64,000 bases of DNA from Orbilia blumenaviensis (GCA_036872755.1 JAVHNS010000017.1:434001-498000); one strand, 5' to 3'. Counted from the first letter of the stretch, positions 21,048-34,321 are shown. Notes: generated by a model not told the origin, from the letters alone. A program made the numbers and translations.

Positions 21048-21378
21048 ATGTCGTCAACCGCAAAAGAACCCGACCAGTATCAAATCTCAGAGGAGGAAAG
21101 ACAGAGGCTAGCCAAGTACGACTGTCTTCCCTGTCGTATCACCGGTGGGTCATCCCAATAAGCATCATTTATAACGTAACAGACGCAGGCGTTAACGGGC
21201 TCGTGCAGGGGCTGCCGCATTTACGGGCCTGGGAGGATATATGTTGGTGGCCGGTCGGCGTCAACTGGCCGCGGAACAGCACAACCTGACAAGATGGCAA
21301 TTGCTAGCGAGGAGGGGCAGCATCCACGGTATCGGGATCGGGTTGATTGCAGCCGGGCTGTATCGACTGGTTAACTAG
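21048..21378 (+). CDS. Small mitochondrial-type membrane protein, DUF4536 (DMAC1/Dmo2-like)
   Basis: Exons 21048-21144 and 21209-21378 give an 88-aa protein, found by splicing a 64-bp GTGGGT...CAG intron. It has a polar N-terminus rich in Glu, then the family signature CLPCRITG followed by a glycine-rich hydrophobic segment (AAAFTGLGGYMLV). A basic loop comes next, and a second hydrophobic helix (HGIGIGLIAAGLYRLV) closes it. Two short membrane spans after a CxxC motif define DUF4536. In animals DMAC1 acts in assembly of the complex I distal membrane arm, and fungi have a mitochondrial homologue of unclear role. The fit of both exons to the family pattern and the phase match make the model convincing, although the protein is too short for ordinary ORF screens. 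Confidence 0.82.
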
Positions 21379-22139
21379 CGGGAATTCGTCACGGCTGCCT
21401 GCATTGACAACAGAACCCTCAATCTGGGAACCGATAAGAGTGTGTGTGTGTGCGTGTGTGAGTGTATCTTGATTAATTTCACAGTGGGACGCTAAAAGGA
21501 CATATGGTGGGAATCTCAATCAATCACTTCCATGTAAATATGTACATACAATCCAGAAACATATCATATGTATACTAGAAGGTAGCGGGTCGCTTTCTGA
21601 ATCGATCAGACAGACAAACAGGTGGGAGGGAGCGCACTTGACACCTCTCTTTCAGCGACAGTCAACAGATTCCGATTTACTAAAACAGCAGATAGCAAAT
21701 GCAGTGGAGTGGATTATGGGCAAAACAGACATATTTCTTTCGATAGAATCTCGGGCATCGATTTCGAGGAGACGGTTGGCTGATTTTCAAAACAGCGGAC
21801 ATCAGCTTGCTAAAAATGCAACAAAGGCTTGCGAATGACTGACAAAAGACCAAGCAAAAACGACGAGAAAAAAGGATGAGGGTGTAAGAATAATGATGGC
21901 GATTGCTGCTGGTGTCCGATGTGGAATGTTGTTAAGGCGCCCCTCCACCCCCATAATTTTTTTGAGATTTGTAGAACTTGGAAGATGTAATAGGTTGATC
22001 GATGGATAATTCTCGTTGTAATATATCTTTACACCCCTCTAGAGCCTTCAAGGCCTAGTAAGGGGGATTTCACCGGATAGGATACATATGTAACAAAATT
22101 CGCTTGCAATTTAAACTTCATTCTCAAAAAGCGGATTGC
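21379..22139. other. Convergent 3' flanks of DUF4536 and MAPKK genes
   Basis: 761 bp with no supported gene. It contains a short TG repeat (about 21440-21466) and presumably the 3' UTRs of both genes. Confidence 0.6.
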
Positions 22140-23511
22140 TTATGCTTTGGGTTTTCTCTGTGCGCCAATAGTCGGTATTTCTGGCTGGCTACGGTCACGG
22201 ATTCGGGGTGGCGGAGGAGGGAGGCCTTTCTTCGCCGCACTCTTCCTAGCAGCCGTGTTGATGATATCATCGGCCCATTGTTCCATATCGACCTTGAATT
22301 CCATCTTGATCAATGGGTGCTCCTATAGTGCGTAAATTAGTTAGTACAAAGTCTTGCTATGGGATACGCGTAGGGTTATCATACCAAGAGCTCCGATGGA
22401 GACATACGGCCTTCTGGGTCCTTGGCCAAGCACTTGTCGCAAAAGTCCGATAATTCTGGAGGATATTTATCCTCAGGAAGCTTCGGGGCTGGCTCATTGA
22501 CAATAGCTTGGAGCAAATCCAAGATACCCATTGGGCCAGATGAGGCGCGCTTATCAGCAATCGCTCCACCACCTCCAAAGTTGGGGAAAGTTCCAAGGGC
22601 AAGCTCCATCATAGTCAAGCCGAAGGACCAGACATCGCTCTTGACTGTGTATTTGCCTCCCTGTATACGCTCTGGCGACATGTATGTAGAAGTTCCGACG
22701 AATGTGTCTGCAATAGAGTTGACCAATTCACCGGAGACACCAAAATCACACAATTTGATCTGTCCGTTGCCATTAACAAGGATGTTCGAAGGTTTGATGT
22801 CTCGGTGCATGATCTTGTGGACGTCGTAGAGGTAAACTAATCCCCGGAGGACCGCGTCCGCGATTTCACGGAGATACGCTATTTCTATCGATCCCATGAC
22901 ACTCGAAATATGATCTAGGGAACTAATCCGGGAGGTTAGTTATGGCGTGGAATTTTGTGGAATGAGGTTGGACGGCGTACCCTGCTTCCATAAACTCCAT
23001 GCACATGATGACATCTCCCTCGTTAAGGAAGGCACCATAGAACGATACGATATACGGTGAATGACATTCGTACATAATCTGTAGCTCACGCACGATCTGT
23101 TTCCGGACGGCCGGCTTCGCCTCTATATGTATGACCTAAAAAAAATAAAGAGGTCAAAATCTAGTCTTCTGGATCAAGAGCAGAGCAATACCAATAGTTT
23201 AATACCTTTCTCGCCATGACTAACTTAGTAGCCTTGTGGATGACCTTGCTGACAGTACCACCGTTTCCGGAACCTAATTCGTGAAGAACCTCCAGATCGT
23301 CGGCACGTAACTCCAGTCGATACTCGACTCCGATTTCGAGATCATTGAGTTTGTCGGCCAGTGTATTTCTCTTGCGTTTAATTTCAACCGATCCATTGCT
23401 GTGAGAGATGCTGGACTCGGAGCCACCGCCGCCACCACCGCGACCCCCAATAGTCAAGCCCTTCTTGTTCTTCTTTGCCAACGTCCGCGGGGCAAACTGG
23501 TCGGCAGCCAT
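22140..23511 (-). CDS. STE7: STE7-type MAP kinase kinase (mating/filamentation/pathogenicity pathway)
   Basis: Four exons (23511-23206, 23135-22981, 22922-22385, 22322-22140) give 393 aa. The N-terminus has Gly/Ser repeats and a basic stretch (IKRKRNTL) that may be a MAPK docking site. Kinase motifs: a glycine loop ([11 protein letters not shown]), ATP-site Lys102 in MARK, catalytic MHRDIKPSN with Asp195, and DFG at 213-215. The activation segment [19 protein letters not shown] matches yeast Ste7 almost exactly, placing the phospho-acceptors at Ser223 and Thr227. This separates it from cell-wall MKK1/2 and osmotic Pbs2 types. It should be activated by a Ste11-type kinase and phosphorylate the Fus3/Kss1-type MAPK. 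The tail carries a Pro-rich segment ([10 protein letters not shown]). The three introns (70, 58, 62 bp) end in TAG. Confidence 0.93.
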
Positions 23512-25535
23512 GTTGGAAGGGAGAATATAAATGAACGACTCGAAAGAAGGGATTGGATACCGGAAAACTATGACAGTGTGCCGGCACTTGGAAGGTCGGA
23601 AGGGATAAAAATGGACGAGGGGTAGCTGAATAAATCCAACAAGTTTGGGGGGGAAGCTAAGCTCGGTGAATTTCCAATGCCTGGGAGGGAGAGGACCTCA
23701 CGTGTGTTGCCGAAATCAAACGGAATCTGCAGCCGACAGGAATAGCTAAAAGTCCAAGAAGAGGAAGAACAATCGGACGAAATGATGTTCTGCTTGGTGG
23801 TGAGGAAGGAGAGAATGAGGAGACGAGGAAGAGAAGGATGAGGGTTCACGGTGGGTTTTATTGTTTGTCGAAGAGGGCGGGAGCAAGAAGAAGAAGAAGA
23901 GAGAGCAGGAGTGAGAGAGAGAGCAGGAGAGCCAGACAAGAGAGAGAGGTGGAGTCGCATAGTATAATTAGCAGTATCAGCAACCACACCGGCTTGTCCC
24001 AGACCAGTTTCCAGTTGCCCAGGGATGTTTCAACCACCTCTTTCAAGCCGCTTTGCTTTGTATCAATCAATTAATCAATCAATCAATCAACCAGTCAGTC
24101 AGTCAAGCAAAGCAAATGCACACTTGCAGAACCCATCTTCAACCGTCAATCCCACTGGCCATGCACGTGGATCGATCGGGGTATTCTGCCCGCTTTCCAC
24201 CCTTGCTTGCTGGTCATTAGTGGTGACTTCCAACGGGGGCCAAGGTCGACTCGTCTATGTATCCATCCCCAGTAACGTTGACAGTGACAGCAGCCCACAT
24301 GACGGCTGTTCTGCTTCTCGGGGAGAATTAATTCAGCGAGCGAGCCAGGATCAGGCGAAAGTTGCCTAATTGTCCATGCCGTGCAGAAGAGAAAAGAAAA
24401 GAAAATAAATGAAAAAGAGGATGGCGGGATACCCGGTATCTTCATTCATTCATTCCTCCATTCATTCATTCCTTCATTCATAATATTCGCCTACCCGTCC
24501 GTCTATATCCACCCATCCACCCATACCGATATGATATGTAAGTGTGCACCATGTATGTATGGGCTGGTGCATGCCAACCTGGGTACCTATGTGCCATCCA
24601 GGCATGCACCGCTGCAAGACGGAGAGGCCGTCGACGTCGATTGATAAGCTGTTTGATATCACATACTATCGAGGACCCGTTTCGTTCGTCCATACCCTCT
24701 TAGCTCCATCCTTTGCCCAATATCAAAGTGGTTTCGAAACGTCTTGTTGAAGACGGCCGACGGAAATCCTAGACCGGTGGGTCATCTGCCCCGTTGGGGC
24801 TTCATTGCTTTCAAACACCAAAGGTTTCCTGGAAAGTTTGGGGAGCACGCCACAAGCGCCGGGCTATTGCCTGCACCCACGTAAGCTGAGGAGGGGAGGT
24901 TGATTGATTAAATGAGGCAGCCATGTTTCTTGAGATCTGGGATGCGGCATTGGCTTTCATCCTTTTTAATATAGCCCAGTGCCGCATGTCTTGGCTGGTA
25001 AAAATATCTGGTTGAATATGCATTGCATGTATGCTTTTTTGCGGAACTACGGCCGGTGATTCTTGAATTAGATCGGTATCAGATCGAGTCGGAATAATGC
25101 TCCGCCTCCCATAGCTCTTGAATGCGACATTGATAACCTGAAAATGAAATGTCGTCTGTGCAGCTGGGCGGGCTCAAGCTCGTGTGCAAAAGCAGTTGTA
25201 TTGAGTTGTTAAATGTGTTGTTGGCATGGCGAGTGTGTGTACCTTAATGGATGTAAGTGTGGCTGAACAGCCATTAGGGACGTGGCTTGAACTCGGCTAG
25301 ACAGGCCATGCGAAACGCCTCTGCTCGTCCTCAGGATCGAACAGCTTTCCTCCATCAACCCTCTCTCCTTCCATCGCGCCGCCATCCCTTCCAATAACCT
25401 TCAAGCCGGCGTCGACGCTCCCTTTCATCCAAATCTAAATACATTCTATATCTCCCAACCGATACCCCCACCAATCATCCCTAGTCGCGTCTCCATCTTA
25501 ACATCTAAATATTACCTCTTCACAACCCACCCAGT
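23512..25535. other. Divergent promoter region between MAPKK and SPT6
   Basis: About 2 kb with no supported gene. It holds simple repeats: a GA-rich tract (about 23870-23950), (ATCA)n at 24062-24090 and (ATTC)n at 24440-24480. Open frames here translate to Ser/Leu low-complexity from these repeats. Confidence 0.6.
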
Positions 25536-28500
25536 ATGAGCGGCTACTTCGATAGGGCTGCGGAGGAGCAGTCGCAGGATGAGAGCATGGATGACGAAAC
25601 CGGTGAAATCCGAAAGAAGCAGAGGAGCAGTAAAAAGCAGAAGAAATCTCGCGACAACGACGTCAATATGGATTCGAGTGAAGAAGAGAATACCGAAGAC
25701 GAGGAGGAAGGTCTTGCTGAGGTGGGTGGTTCTCTTCGGGTCGTATAGCAAGCTCGGTACTCATATACGTGTTATAGGTCGGAAAAGGCTTTATCGTCAG
25801 TGATGATGATGAAGAGGAGGAAGAGAGCGACAGTGAACCCGAGAGTCGATCGAGAAGGAAGCGAAAGCGCAGAAGGTCGGCCCGTGAAGAAGAGGAGGAC
25901 GATGAGATGGACGAGGAAGATCTTGATCTCATTGCTGAAAATATGGGTGAGGAAAGACCTAGAGGCAATGTAAGCGGATTCTATGGATATGTAAACTTAT
26001 CGAACACGTCTTTTTACTGACCTTGTCAAACTATAGAAGCTCAAACGATTCAAACGCGGCAAAGCAGAAGAGCGGCCAAGGAACGATGACCGTGACCTAG
26101 TCGACATATCCTCTGATGAAGGAGCTGGCGAGTTTCTCGAAGACCTGGGCGACGAAGATGATGGCTTTATCGAGGATGATGATATGTCCGGGGACGACGT
26201 TGATGAGCGCAACCGAGCCAGGGACCGAGCCCGAGAACAAAAGAGAGCGGCTGCCACTGGAAAGGGAATACTGAATGCCGAATCGATCGAAAAAATGGAA
26301 GAAATTTTCGGAGATGGGCACGAGTACGACTGGGCCATTGTCACAGCAGAAGAGCTGGAGGAAGAAAAGAGAGACCAAGTTATGAATCTCGAAGATGTTT
26401 TCGAGCCCAGTGAACTCAAAGAGCGCATGCTTACAGATGAAGATAATGAGATTCGCTCAATTGATGTTCCTGAGCGATTCCAGCTAGCTCGAAAACCATA
26501 TTCCCACATAAGCATCACTGATGATGAGTATGCAGAGGAAGGAAACTGGATCGCATCACTGATGTTTGCGCAAAAGCGAAACCTACAGCCACATCACCGT
26601 CAACCATTCTTCCGCGCTGTCAATCGCGTACTGGACTTCATCGTTAAAGACAATATGGAAATCCCGTTCATATACCAAAACCGAAAGGACTACATCATTC
26701 ACAACGAAGGGCGCGGTGGGGACCGCCTTCTCACCCAAGAGGAACTATGGACCGTTATGGAGCTTGATCTCAAGTATCGTGCTTTTATCGACAAGAAGAA
26801 TGCAGTCAAGCGAACATACCAATCCCTCAACATTACAGACGAGACTTATAACGACAGAATCAGCGATCTCGAAAACGTGGAGGAAATCCAAGATCTACAA
26901 GAGTACCTTCAGTTCAGGTATTCAGAAGAACTCAAGGATATCGCCGCTCTCCAATCGCAGGTGAACGGAACAAATGGGGCACACAAAAAGCGTCCGGGTG
27001 CTACCCGTACTATCTTTGACAAGATTAGGAAGTCTCGGGTCTATAATTTGGTCAAGGCTTTCGGCATCTCTGCCGCAGAGTTCGCACACAACGTCAGCTT
27101 GGACCAGAAGCGCAATTTCCCAGATGAGCCAGCAGAATTCCCTAATGAGTTTGCCGACACTTGTCTAGATGGACGTGATTTCAGAACCGGTTCCGAAGCC
27201 CTCAAGGCTGCCAAAGCTATGTTAGCCGAGGAATTCTTCATGAACCCGGTTTTGAGACGGGCGGTGCGACAGAAGTTGTTCATCAATGGGCAGCTCCACG
27301 TCAAGACAACAGACAAGGGCCTGAAGAAAATCGACGAGCTACATCCTTATTACGTAAGTTATCTGCCAGTTTATAACCTCAACCGAGATAGAGCTCTGAC
27401 TTTATGTTTTGTAACAGGAATTCAAATATTTAAGAAACCAGTCAACTGGTGCTCTGTTGAGCCATCCTGCACGGTTTCTGAAAATGTTGGCTGCTGAGAG
27501 CGAAGGCTTAGTTACACTCCAAATCGAAATGAGCACCAAAACCAGATATCTTCGCCAGCTCTACGACCTTATTTCCTCCGAAAACTATAGCGACCAGGCT
27601 GACGCTTGGAACGAGGAAAGAAAGGATGTAGTCGACATGGCTATGGAAAAACTCTTGAATCTTATGTCGAAGAACTATAAAGAGAACATCAAGACGGTCT
27701 GTGAGGATGAGCTCGCTAAACAAGTTCGCAAGAACTATGTGGAGAGACTCGACCAAGGACATTTCCAAGTTAACCCAGCGGAGCCTAGTGTATTCCCTCC
27801 GCGTGTTCTTGCACTGACCGCTGGTCAGGGTACCGATCTCAGAGATGGTATTCTCGGGGTCTTTATGGATCAGTACGGCAAGGTTTTAGAAACTCTTAAG
27901 ATGAACGGCGTGCGCGATACAGAGGAAGTTCGGAAGTTTGTAAAACTCATCAACGACCGGAATCCTGCTGTTATTGCCCTCGGCGGTTTTACAGTTGCAA
28001 CCTACAATCTTGAGTCAGCACTGAAAAAAATTATAGAGGAGGAAGACATTCGCCTAGACGATGAAGACCACGGTCAGCGTAATCTTTTGGATATTATCTA
28101 TGTTCAGGATGAGGTGGCACGTCTCTATATGGGTAGTGATCGGGCGGCAACTGACTTCCCGAGTCAAAGCCAGCTTGGTCGGTATTGCGCTGGTCTTGCT
28201 CGTTATGTGCAGAACCCTTTATTGGAGTATGCCGCTTGTGGCGACGACGTTTTCTCAATCAGCTTTCACCCCGACCAACAACTCCTACCGATGGAGAAAC
28301 TCAAGTCCAACCTTGAAAACGCCATGGTCGACATGGTCAATCTCACCGGTGTCAACATCAACGAAGTGGTTAACAACCAGTATTACGCAAACTTGCTACC
28401 TTACCTATGCGGCCTCGGACCAAGAAAGGCAAGCCATATGCTCAAGATGATTGGCCAGAACGGCGGGAGCGTCCAGAGTCGTAGCTCGATGGTTGGCGAC

Positions 28501-30075
28501 CCCGATAATAATATCAAACCTCTGATGGGACCCTGCGTTTGGACGAATTGCGCAAGTTTTACCATTATAGAGTATGCCTATGAGCTTAAGGCTGCCGATT
28601 CCGAATACCTAGATAGTACCAGAGTTCACCCTCAGGACTACGAATTAGGTCGCAAGATGGCCGCCGATGCACTCGAGCTCGATGAAGAAGATGTCAACGA
28701 AAGAACGAACAATGGAGATGACCCAGGAGCCGTCATAAGATTGATGATCAGCAAAGAAGAACAATACAAAGTCAACGAGTTGATTTTGGAGGAGTATGCT
28801 GACGAGTTGGAAAGGAACTTCAATCAGCGAAAGCGGGCAACTCTGGAGACTATAAGGGCTGAACTCCAAGAGCCTTACGAGGAACTACGCAACTCGTTCA
28901 GACGACTCCCCACTGAAGAAATCTTTACTAAGCTCACGGGTGAAACCCCAGACTCTCTTGTTCCGGGTATGATCGTGCCAGTCAACATTCGTCGAGTCAC
29001 CGACAGGTTCCTTGTCACGAAACTTGACTGTGGCGTCACCGGTAATGTCGCCTCGGAAGAGATGTCTGACAAATTCGGCGTATCGCCCCACAGCTTATTC
29101 CACGTTTCACAAACCGTTCAAGCCAAGATTAAGACCATTAATATTCGATCTTTCTATGCAGAGTTGACGTTGAAGGAATCAGAGCTTCGTATTCCGTACC
29201 GCAAGAGCTACGAACGCGAGCCTGATGAATGGGACGAGGACCAGGAGGAGAAAGACAGAGTTGCGCTTACAGTCAGGCAAGAGGAACAACATCGTGCTGC
29301 ACGTGTCATCAAGCACCCTCTTTTCCGCGCCTTTAATAGCCGGCAGGCGGAAGAATATTTGGCCCAGCATTCTCGCGGTGATGTGGTTATTCGCCCATCG
29401 TCGAAGGGACAAGACCACATTGCTATCACGTGGAAAGTTGGTGACGGCTTGTATCAGCATATTGATGTCCTTGAGCTTGACAAAGAGAACGAGTTCTCTA
29501 TTGGGCGGACTTTGAAGGTCGGAGGCAAGTATACATACAGCGATTTGGATGATTTGATTTTCAATCATATCAAACCGATGGCCAAGAAGGTCGGAGAGAT
29601 TGAACGTCACGACAAGTTCAAGAAAACGCGAGAGGAAGCTGGTATGTCAATTCTTCCATCCACAATAATTTTCCAAGTGGAAGTTTACTAACAACGGAAC
29701 AGAGGCATGGTTAACGAATTATGCCGAGGCTTTCCCCGGACGTACCGTTTACGTCTTCCACCCTGACCCCAAGAGGCCGGGGCACTTTGACCTGTGTTTC
29801 AAGACAGGTCAAAATAAAGCCCCAAATTCTTGGAAGGTCACGGTGGTACCGCAAGCGTTTTCACTTGCCAACAATTTGTATGGTGATGTGAACGCTCTCT
29901 GTAACGTAAGTAGTCGTATTCATAACATGCCCGCAAATACCTCGAAATCTAACCATTTTCAATACTTCAGGGTTTCAAAATCCTATTCACAAACCAGCAG
30001 CAGCAGTACCAAGGACGTATGGAGCAGCAGATGCGTCAGCAGCGATATGGTCCACCACCGCCTATGAGGCGATAG
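25536..30075 (+). CDS. SPT6: Transcription elongation factor and histone chaperone Spt6
   Basis: Six exons (25536-25721, 25778-25969, 26037-27353, 27418-29641, 29703-29905, 29971-30075) give 1,408 aa, the usual fungal length. The first 200 residues are strongly acidic (the histone/Spn1-binding region). The centre has the helix-turn-helix, YqgF-like and helix-hairpin-helix core (for example LPYLCGLGPRKASHMLKMI). An S1 RNA-binding domain starts near residue 1080 (LVPGMIVPVNIRRVTDRFLV). Tandem SH2 domains start near 1197 (HPLFRAFNSRQAEEYL...GDVVIRPSS) and bind phosphorylated Pol II linker. A Gln/Arg/Pro tail ends the protein. Spt6 reassembles nucleosomes behind Pol II in the nucleus. All five introns (56-67 bp) keep the frame, and no domain is missing. 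Confidence 0.95.
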
Positions 30076-30956
30076 GATAACACATTCGACGGTGGTTGGT
30101 ACGACTAAGGTATTCTCTGTAAATTAGTGCTACGGCCTGGGTATCGTTTTTTTCCCTTTTCATTTCCTGACACCAGATCACGGCGTGTTTGACTTTTCTT
30201 CTCTTCTTTTTTCTTCGTCTGCGCTTTCTCCAAGATTTTATTATGGATTTTACTTTACTACTTACTTAAATATATTTAAATATGAAGAGGGGGGCTCGCT
30301 GCGCCGAAAGCATAGCAAATAGTCTTTTTTTTTTTTCGTTTTCTTTCTACCACGTCGAGAAATTGATATGAACATATGCATATGCTGTCATTTGTTGCTT
30401 GTTTCTGCAGCATGCACTGCTGCGTTAAGACCATAGGGGTGGGTGGTTGTAGTTAAGATTACCTAGGTAGTGAGGAGATACACGTTTATAATTAGTGTCT
30501 TGAATTTACAAAAGTTTTTCGTTATCTCATGCATAAACTAGAGACTCTGGTCAACTCAATTTCCAGACTCTCCAGACACCTGCTATCAGTATATGTGGAT
30601 AATTCCTGCAAATGGTTCATATAGCTATACCTAGGTATGTATAAATTATAAATGATATCCAACATTGCCTTTTAGATCTATAAAGTATATCCATGAAGTA
30701 TATGAAAGCCGTATAGCCTCAAGATATCCAGAAAATATATAAGTAGAAAAGGAAGAAAATATCACATATCCGACCCTATCCCTCCCTCCCAAGCCAGATT
30801 GCAAAAGATAACGAAAAATCAATTAAATATTACCCTCCCGAACCCGACCTAAATGTTTGTAGCTGTGACTTTATTGTTAATGACCGATGTATAGAAATAA
30901 CATGAAAAGAAATTGACGTGAGAAGGTTTGCAGTAGACAATTGGCTTCTTTCTTTA
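30076..30956. other. Convergent 3' flanks of SPT6 and the DUF7918 gene
   Basis: 881 bp, A+T-rich with short T and GA runs. No gene is seen. Confidence 0.6.
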
Positions 30957-32019
30957 TTACCAGGCCTTCTCATCTAACACTGGCACTTTTTCCAGCTGCT
31001 TCGACTTTTTAGAAGATGTGAAGATGTTTTTGATAAACCTGGAGAGCTTCTGGAGGTTGGAGAGATTGGGGCTTTGGACGAGGAGGTTGTCTTCCTTAAG
31101 GATGTCTATAATAACTTTTTAGGAGAGGTTTCAAAGCTGGCAGAGTTTATTCCGCTTAATTAAGGGGAGCGGACACGTACTGTACGGACGGTACTTGAAG
31201 ACAAAAGTCTCAAAGGGATGAGTCCCATATCTCGTAGCATGAAACCATTCTTTATAGCGTGCTTTTCGAATTCTAGCTCCGAGTCTGTTTCCCCGGGAAG
31301 AAGTATATTAAATTAATAGGTGTTATAATAACAGTCCTCAGAGATATGTTAAGTACTTACGTAGTGACGTGTTGAACCCCGGCGCCCAGTTTCAAAGCAC
31401 CGATTTGATCCACGGCCTCGCAGGTCTTCCAGTCTCCGCACCCCTTGTAATATTCCTCAGGGAGGGTTTCCGGTGAGACCTTCTCTATAGAGAATAGTCT
31501 GTAGAGATTAATTCTGATACTCCCCACCGAATTCTTGCCAACCATATGTTCAGTCGCCAATCTTATTGGATCGTCCTTTTCGAGCTTCTTCATAACTCCA
31601 CCTGAACAATGCTGGGATTCGTCAAAGACGTAGTCTCCAGCTCCCGGGCCGGGGTCTCTGACATCCAGTTTTGTGAACTGAAAGGCCCGGTAGGCTTCAC
31701 TTTCAGTACAACGGCCAGGGAGTGGATACTCAGCGCTTTTTAGCATACGATATGGACCCCTAATCATGAAAAAATGCTGCTCTATGCCATCGATAATGAC
31801 TTGAAATGCGAATTCCCTGATGTGAGGTGAGAGGCGGAATCTGATGCGGTAGGCCTCTCCGGCAGAAGATTCAATGAAGGCTTCACGGGATTTATAGGTG
31901 GCTCCCTTGGTTCCTTCGGTGGTTTTGCAGGATGAATAGATTGGAGCTTCGGTGTATCCGTCGCTGCCTAGCTTTTCAATCCAGATTTTGACGGTGGATG
32001 ATTTTAAATACGACTCCAT
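30957..32019 (-). CDS. DUF7918 family protein of unknown function
   Basis: Three exons (32019-31361, 31284-31181, 31105-30957) give 303 aa. The start (STVKIWIEKLG) and the late motif PFETFVFKYR are typical of the DUF7918 domain, found widely in fungi and without known function. Exon 2 reads through to a nearby stop if unspliced. Splicing a 75-bp GTACGT...TAG intron instead opens a further 49 codons of sensible, basic coding sequence (LSRFIKNIFTSSKKSKQLEK), and I prefer that model. No signal peptide or membrane span is seen. The domain's beta-rich character is inferred from the alternating hydrophobic pattern. The last intron is the weakest part of the model. Confidence 0.75.
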
Positions 32020-32868
32020 TTTGTTTCGTTATCCTTTTGTTGAGATTGAGATCCTTCTTCTTCTTCTTCTTTTAGAGAATGATATAAGATCTAAGGATAG
32101 TGCTGAAAGAGAAAGCGGACGGTGCTTCTATTTCATGGGCTGGAAGAAGAATCCCTTCCAGGTAGAAATTGTAGCCAGCACATGAATTAATATTTGGTGA
32201 CACATATGCCGACCACCGTGATAGATATAGAAAAACAAGGGGGACAAAAGTCAAAAAACAATCGAGAGCTATACGTTGGCTAGGTAGATTATATATATTA
32301 ATAGTTCATATTACTGCAGCGCTGTTGTCTTCAAGAGAGAGTATGAGAATAAATTAGTAGATCAGTTACCACAGTCGGCTACCAACATATCTGTTCGAGA
32401 TCTTGATCAACGCGCATGGTGATTCCGATGGGCAAATAATCTTCTGTTGGAGTGACAAACGTAGGAAATTTAAGCATGATTTCGATTTGCTAATCAGGGG
32501 AGGTTTTACTTTTTATAATGTTATACGACATCGTGGCCGGCGTGGCGCTGTCTTTTTCTATAAGATTTACAGCGAGCTTGCGCTTGTTGTGGTATTTTGT
32601 GAATCTATGCGTTGGCTATAGAGTACTAAACAGCAATGTAGTCTTCATGATGCATGACCGATGGGCTACGTCTGCTGGAACGATAGGCTGCCATATATAA
32701 TACAGCTACAGAAATTGATACAAGTTTTTATATGAATCGGAAAATTTACCGTGCATCTACAAGAGTAGATAACTACTTAGGAAGACCAATCATCCTCCAT
32801 ATCCAAGATTCGCATTCTCTAAATTATGATATTATCGTACACATATATATTTCACAGAAATAATGAAT
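32020..32868. other. Intergenic between DUF7918 and SDR genes
   Basis: 849 bp of A+T-rich sequence holding the DUF7918 promoter and the SDR 3' flank. No coding signal stands out. Confidence 0.6.
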
Positions 32869-34078
32869 TTACAACTTAGCCGATGCAACGCTACCTCCAC
32901 TATATCACCGAATTATTGTTAGCATACCATTTAACGAGCCTGGACCAAATTATTAGGGAGACCACATACTCTAGTGTAATTGTAGCACCGTTGACATAAG
33001 AACCTGCTCTGCTGCTCAGGAATAGAACAGTACCAGCAACGTCTTCAGGAGTGCCTATTCTGGATAGCGGAATAGCGGCTTCAATATCTTTCTGGAATCT
33101 CTTTAGTGTGGCAGCCATCATCTTCGACTCGAACGGTCCGCATGCGATAGTGTTAGAGCTAATGGCGCTTTGTTAGCAAGCTGTTTAGAACTACTAGGAT
33201 ATTTAATGTTTAGCCTTACGTGATATTTCTCTGCCCGAGATGGTGGGCCAGAACCTCAGACATATGATGAAGAGCGGCTTTGCTGGCGGAGTATGCACTG
33301 TTTTCCACCCCCTTAAATATTAGCCATATATCCACCTTATCATCATGATATCATATGATTTTACTGACTATGTCTCCAATTTGGGTGTTCTTAAGCCGTC
33401 AACACTTCCAATGTTGATTATGCGGGCGGGGTTCAGTGGTTCGGCGGCGGCCTCGAGGAGAGGGGTGACTAATTGAGTAATACTGAACACGCGCTGCACG
33501 TTCAAAGTCAAAACTCGGACCCAGGCGTTGTCGGGATAGCTATCGTATGTTTCGCCCCAGTTGCTGCCGCTGTTATTGACGAGAATGTGAAGTTCTAATG
33601 ACAGCCATTAACCACTAGGAGCAGAATATAATTATAATTTTTAAACTAACTTGTCTCTCGCTTCTTCAATTCCTCTGCAAGCTTTTGACAATCTTCGAGC
33701 TTATAAAAGTCGGCGGTGATGTAGTGCGCAGAACCGCCGCCGGAGATAGCGTTTAGCTCTTCGACGGCTTGTTTGCAGGCTTTCTCGTCTCGGCTGGAGA
33801 TGTAGACTTTGGCTCCATTGGCAACTAGGCCTTCTGAGATCATGCGACCGATTCCTTTAAGGTAACAAAGTGTCAGTCGGTATGTATGTCATTTATTGGG
33901 AATAACATCGCGAGTTGTACCTTTGGCGCCACCAGTCACGAGAGCAACTTTGCCCTGCATATGACATTACGTATCAGCACATTGCATCGCGAATCTATAC
34001 ACCGTACGTTTTGGGAATGGTATTTGTATGGGGGCATATGCGCGGTACCTTAACATCGAATAAGCTCTTGTTGTCCAT
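32869..34078 (-). CDS. Short-chain dehydrogenase/reductase (SDR), seven exons
   Basis: Exons 34078-34049, 33954-33921, 33854-33651, 33594-33369, 33297-33220, 33158-32970 and 32899-32869 give 263 aa, the standard size of a classical SDR. The cofactor motif TGGAKGIG is at 17-24, and the NNSG motif at 96-99. The catalytic set is Asn121, Ser153, Tyr167 and Lys171 (YSASK). The C-terminus is VNGATITLDGGS. The SSRDEK stretch after beta-2 has an Arg, which suggests NADPH use. The overall pattern resembles 3-oxoacyl-ACP reductase/RhlG-like fungal SDRs, but the substrate cannot be told. The first exon codes ten residues and the last only ten plus the stop. One acceptor is AAAG. It is co-oriented with the 2OG oxygenase 243 bp upstream. 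Confidence 0.88.
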
Positions 34079-34321
34079 TTTTTCTGTGATATAACGTATA
34101 TTGCAGGTGATAAATTCTGATGCGGTATCGTTTCAAACAAAGGCACAGCGATATATTGAGATTTGGGAACCGCGACGGATTTATATACAGACAACATGCT
34201 TATGTACTGCCGGGTTTGAGCAAAGCACCCTCAGCCATTTAGGCCGAGGTTCATTTTCACCCGCCCGCCAAACCAACCCAAAACCAAAACCCAAAACCAC
34301 CAGTTATTGCGACGAGGTTAT

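Noticed and set aside
23568..23987. 139-codon minus-strand ORF upstream of the MAPKK
   Set aside because: Ser/Leu-rich translation of a GA/CT tract; it sits in the promoter/5' UTR of the MAPKK gene.
25663..26518. Antisense Ser-rich ORFs across SPT6 exons (and similar ones across MRC1)
   Set aside because: They are mirror frames of Asp/Glu-rich coding sequence (GAN/GAR codons read as Ser/Leu on the other strand).
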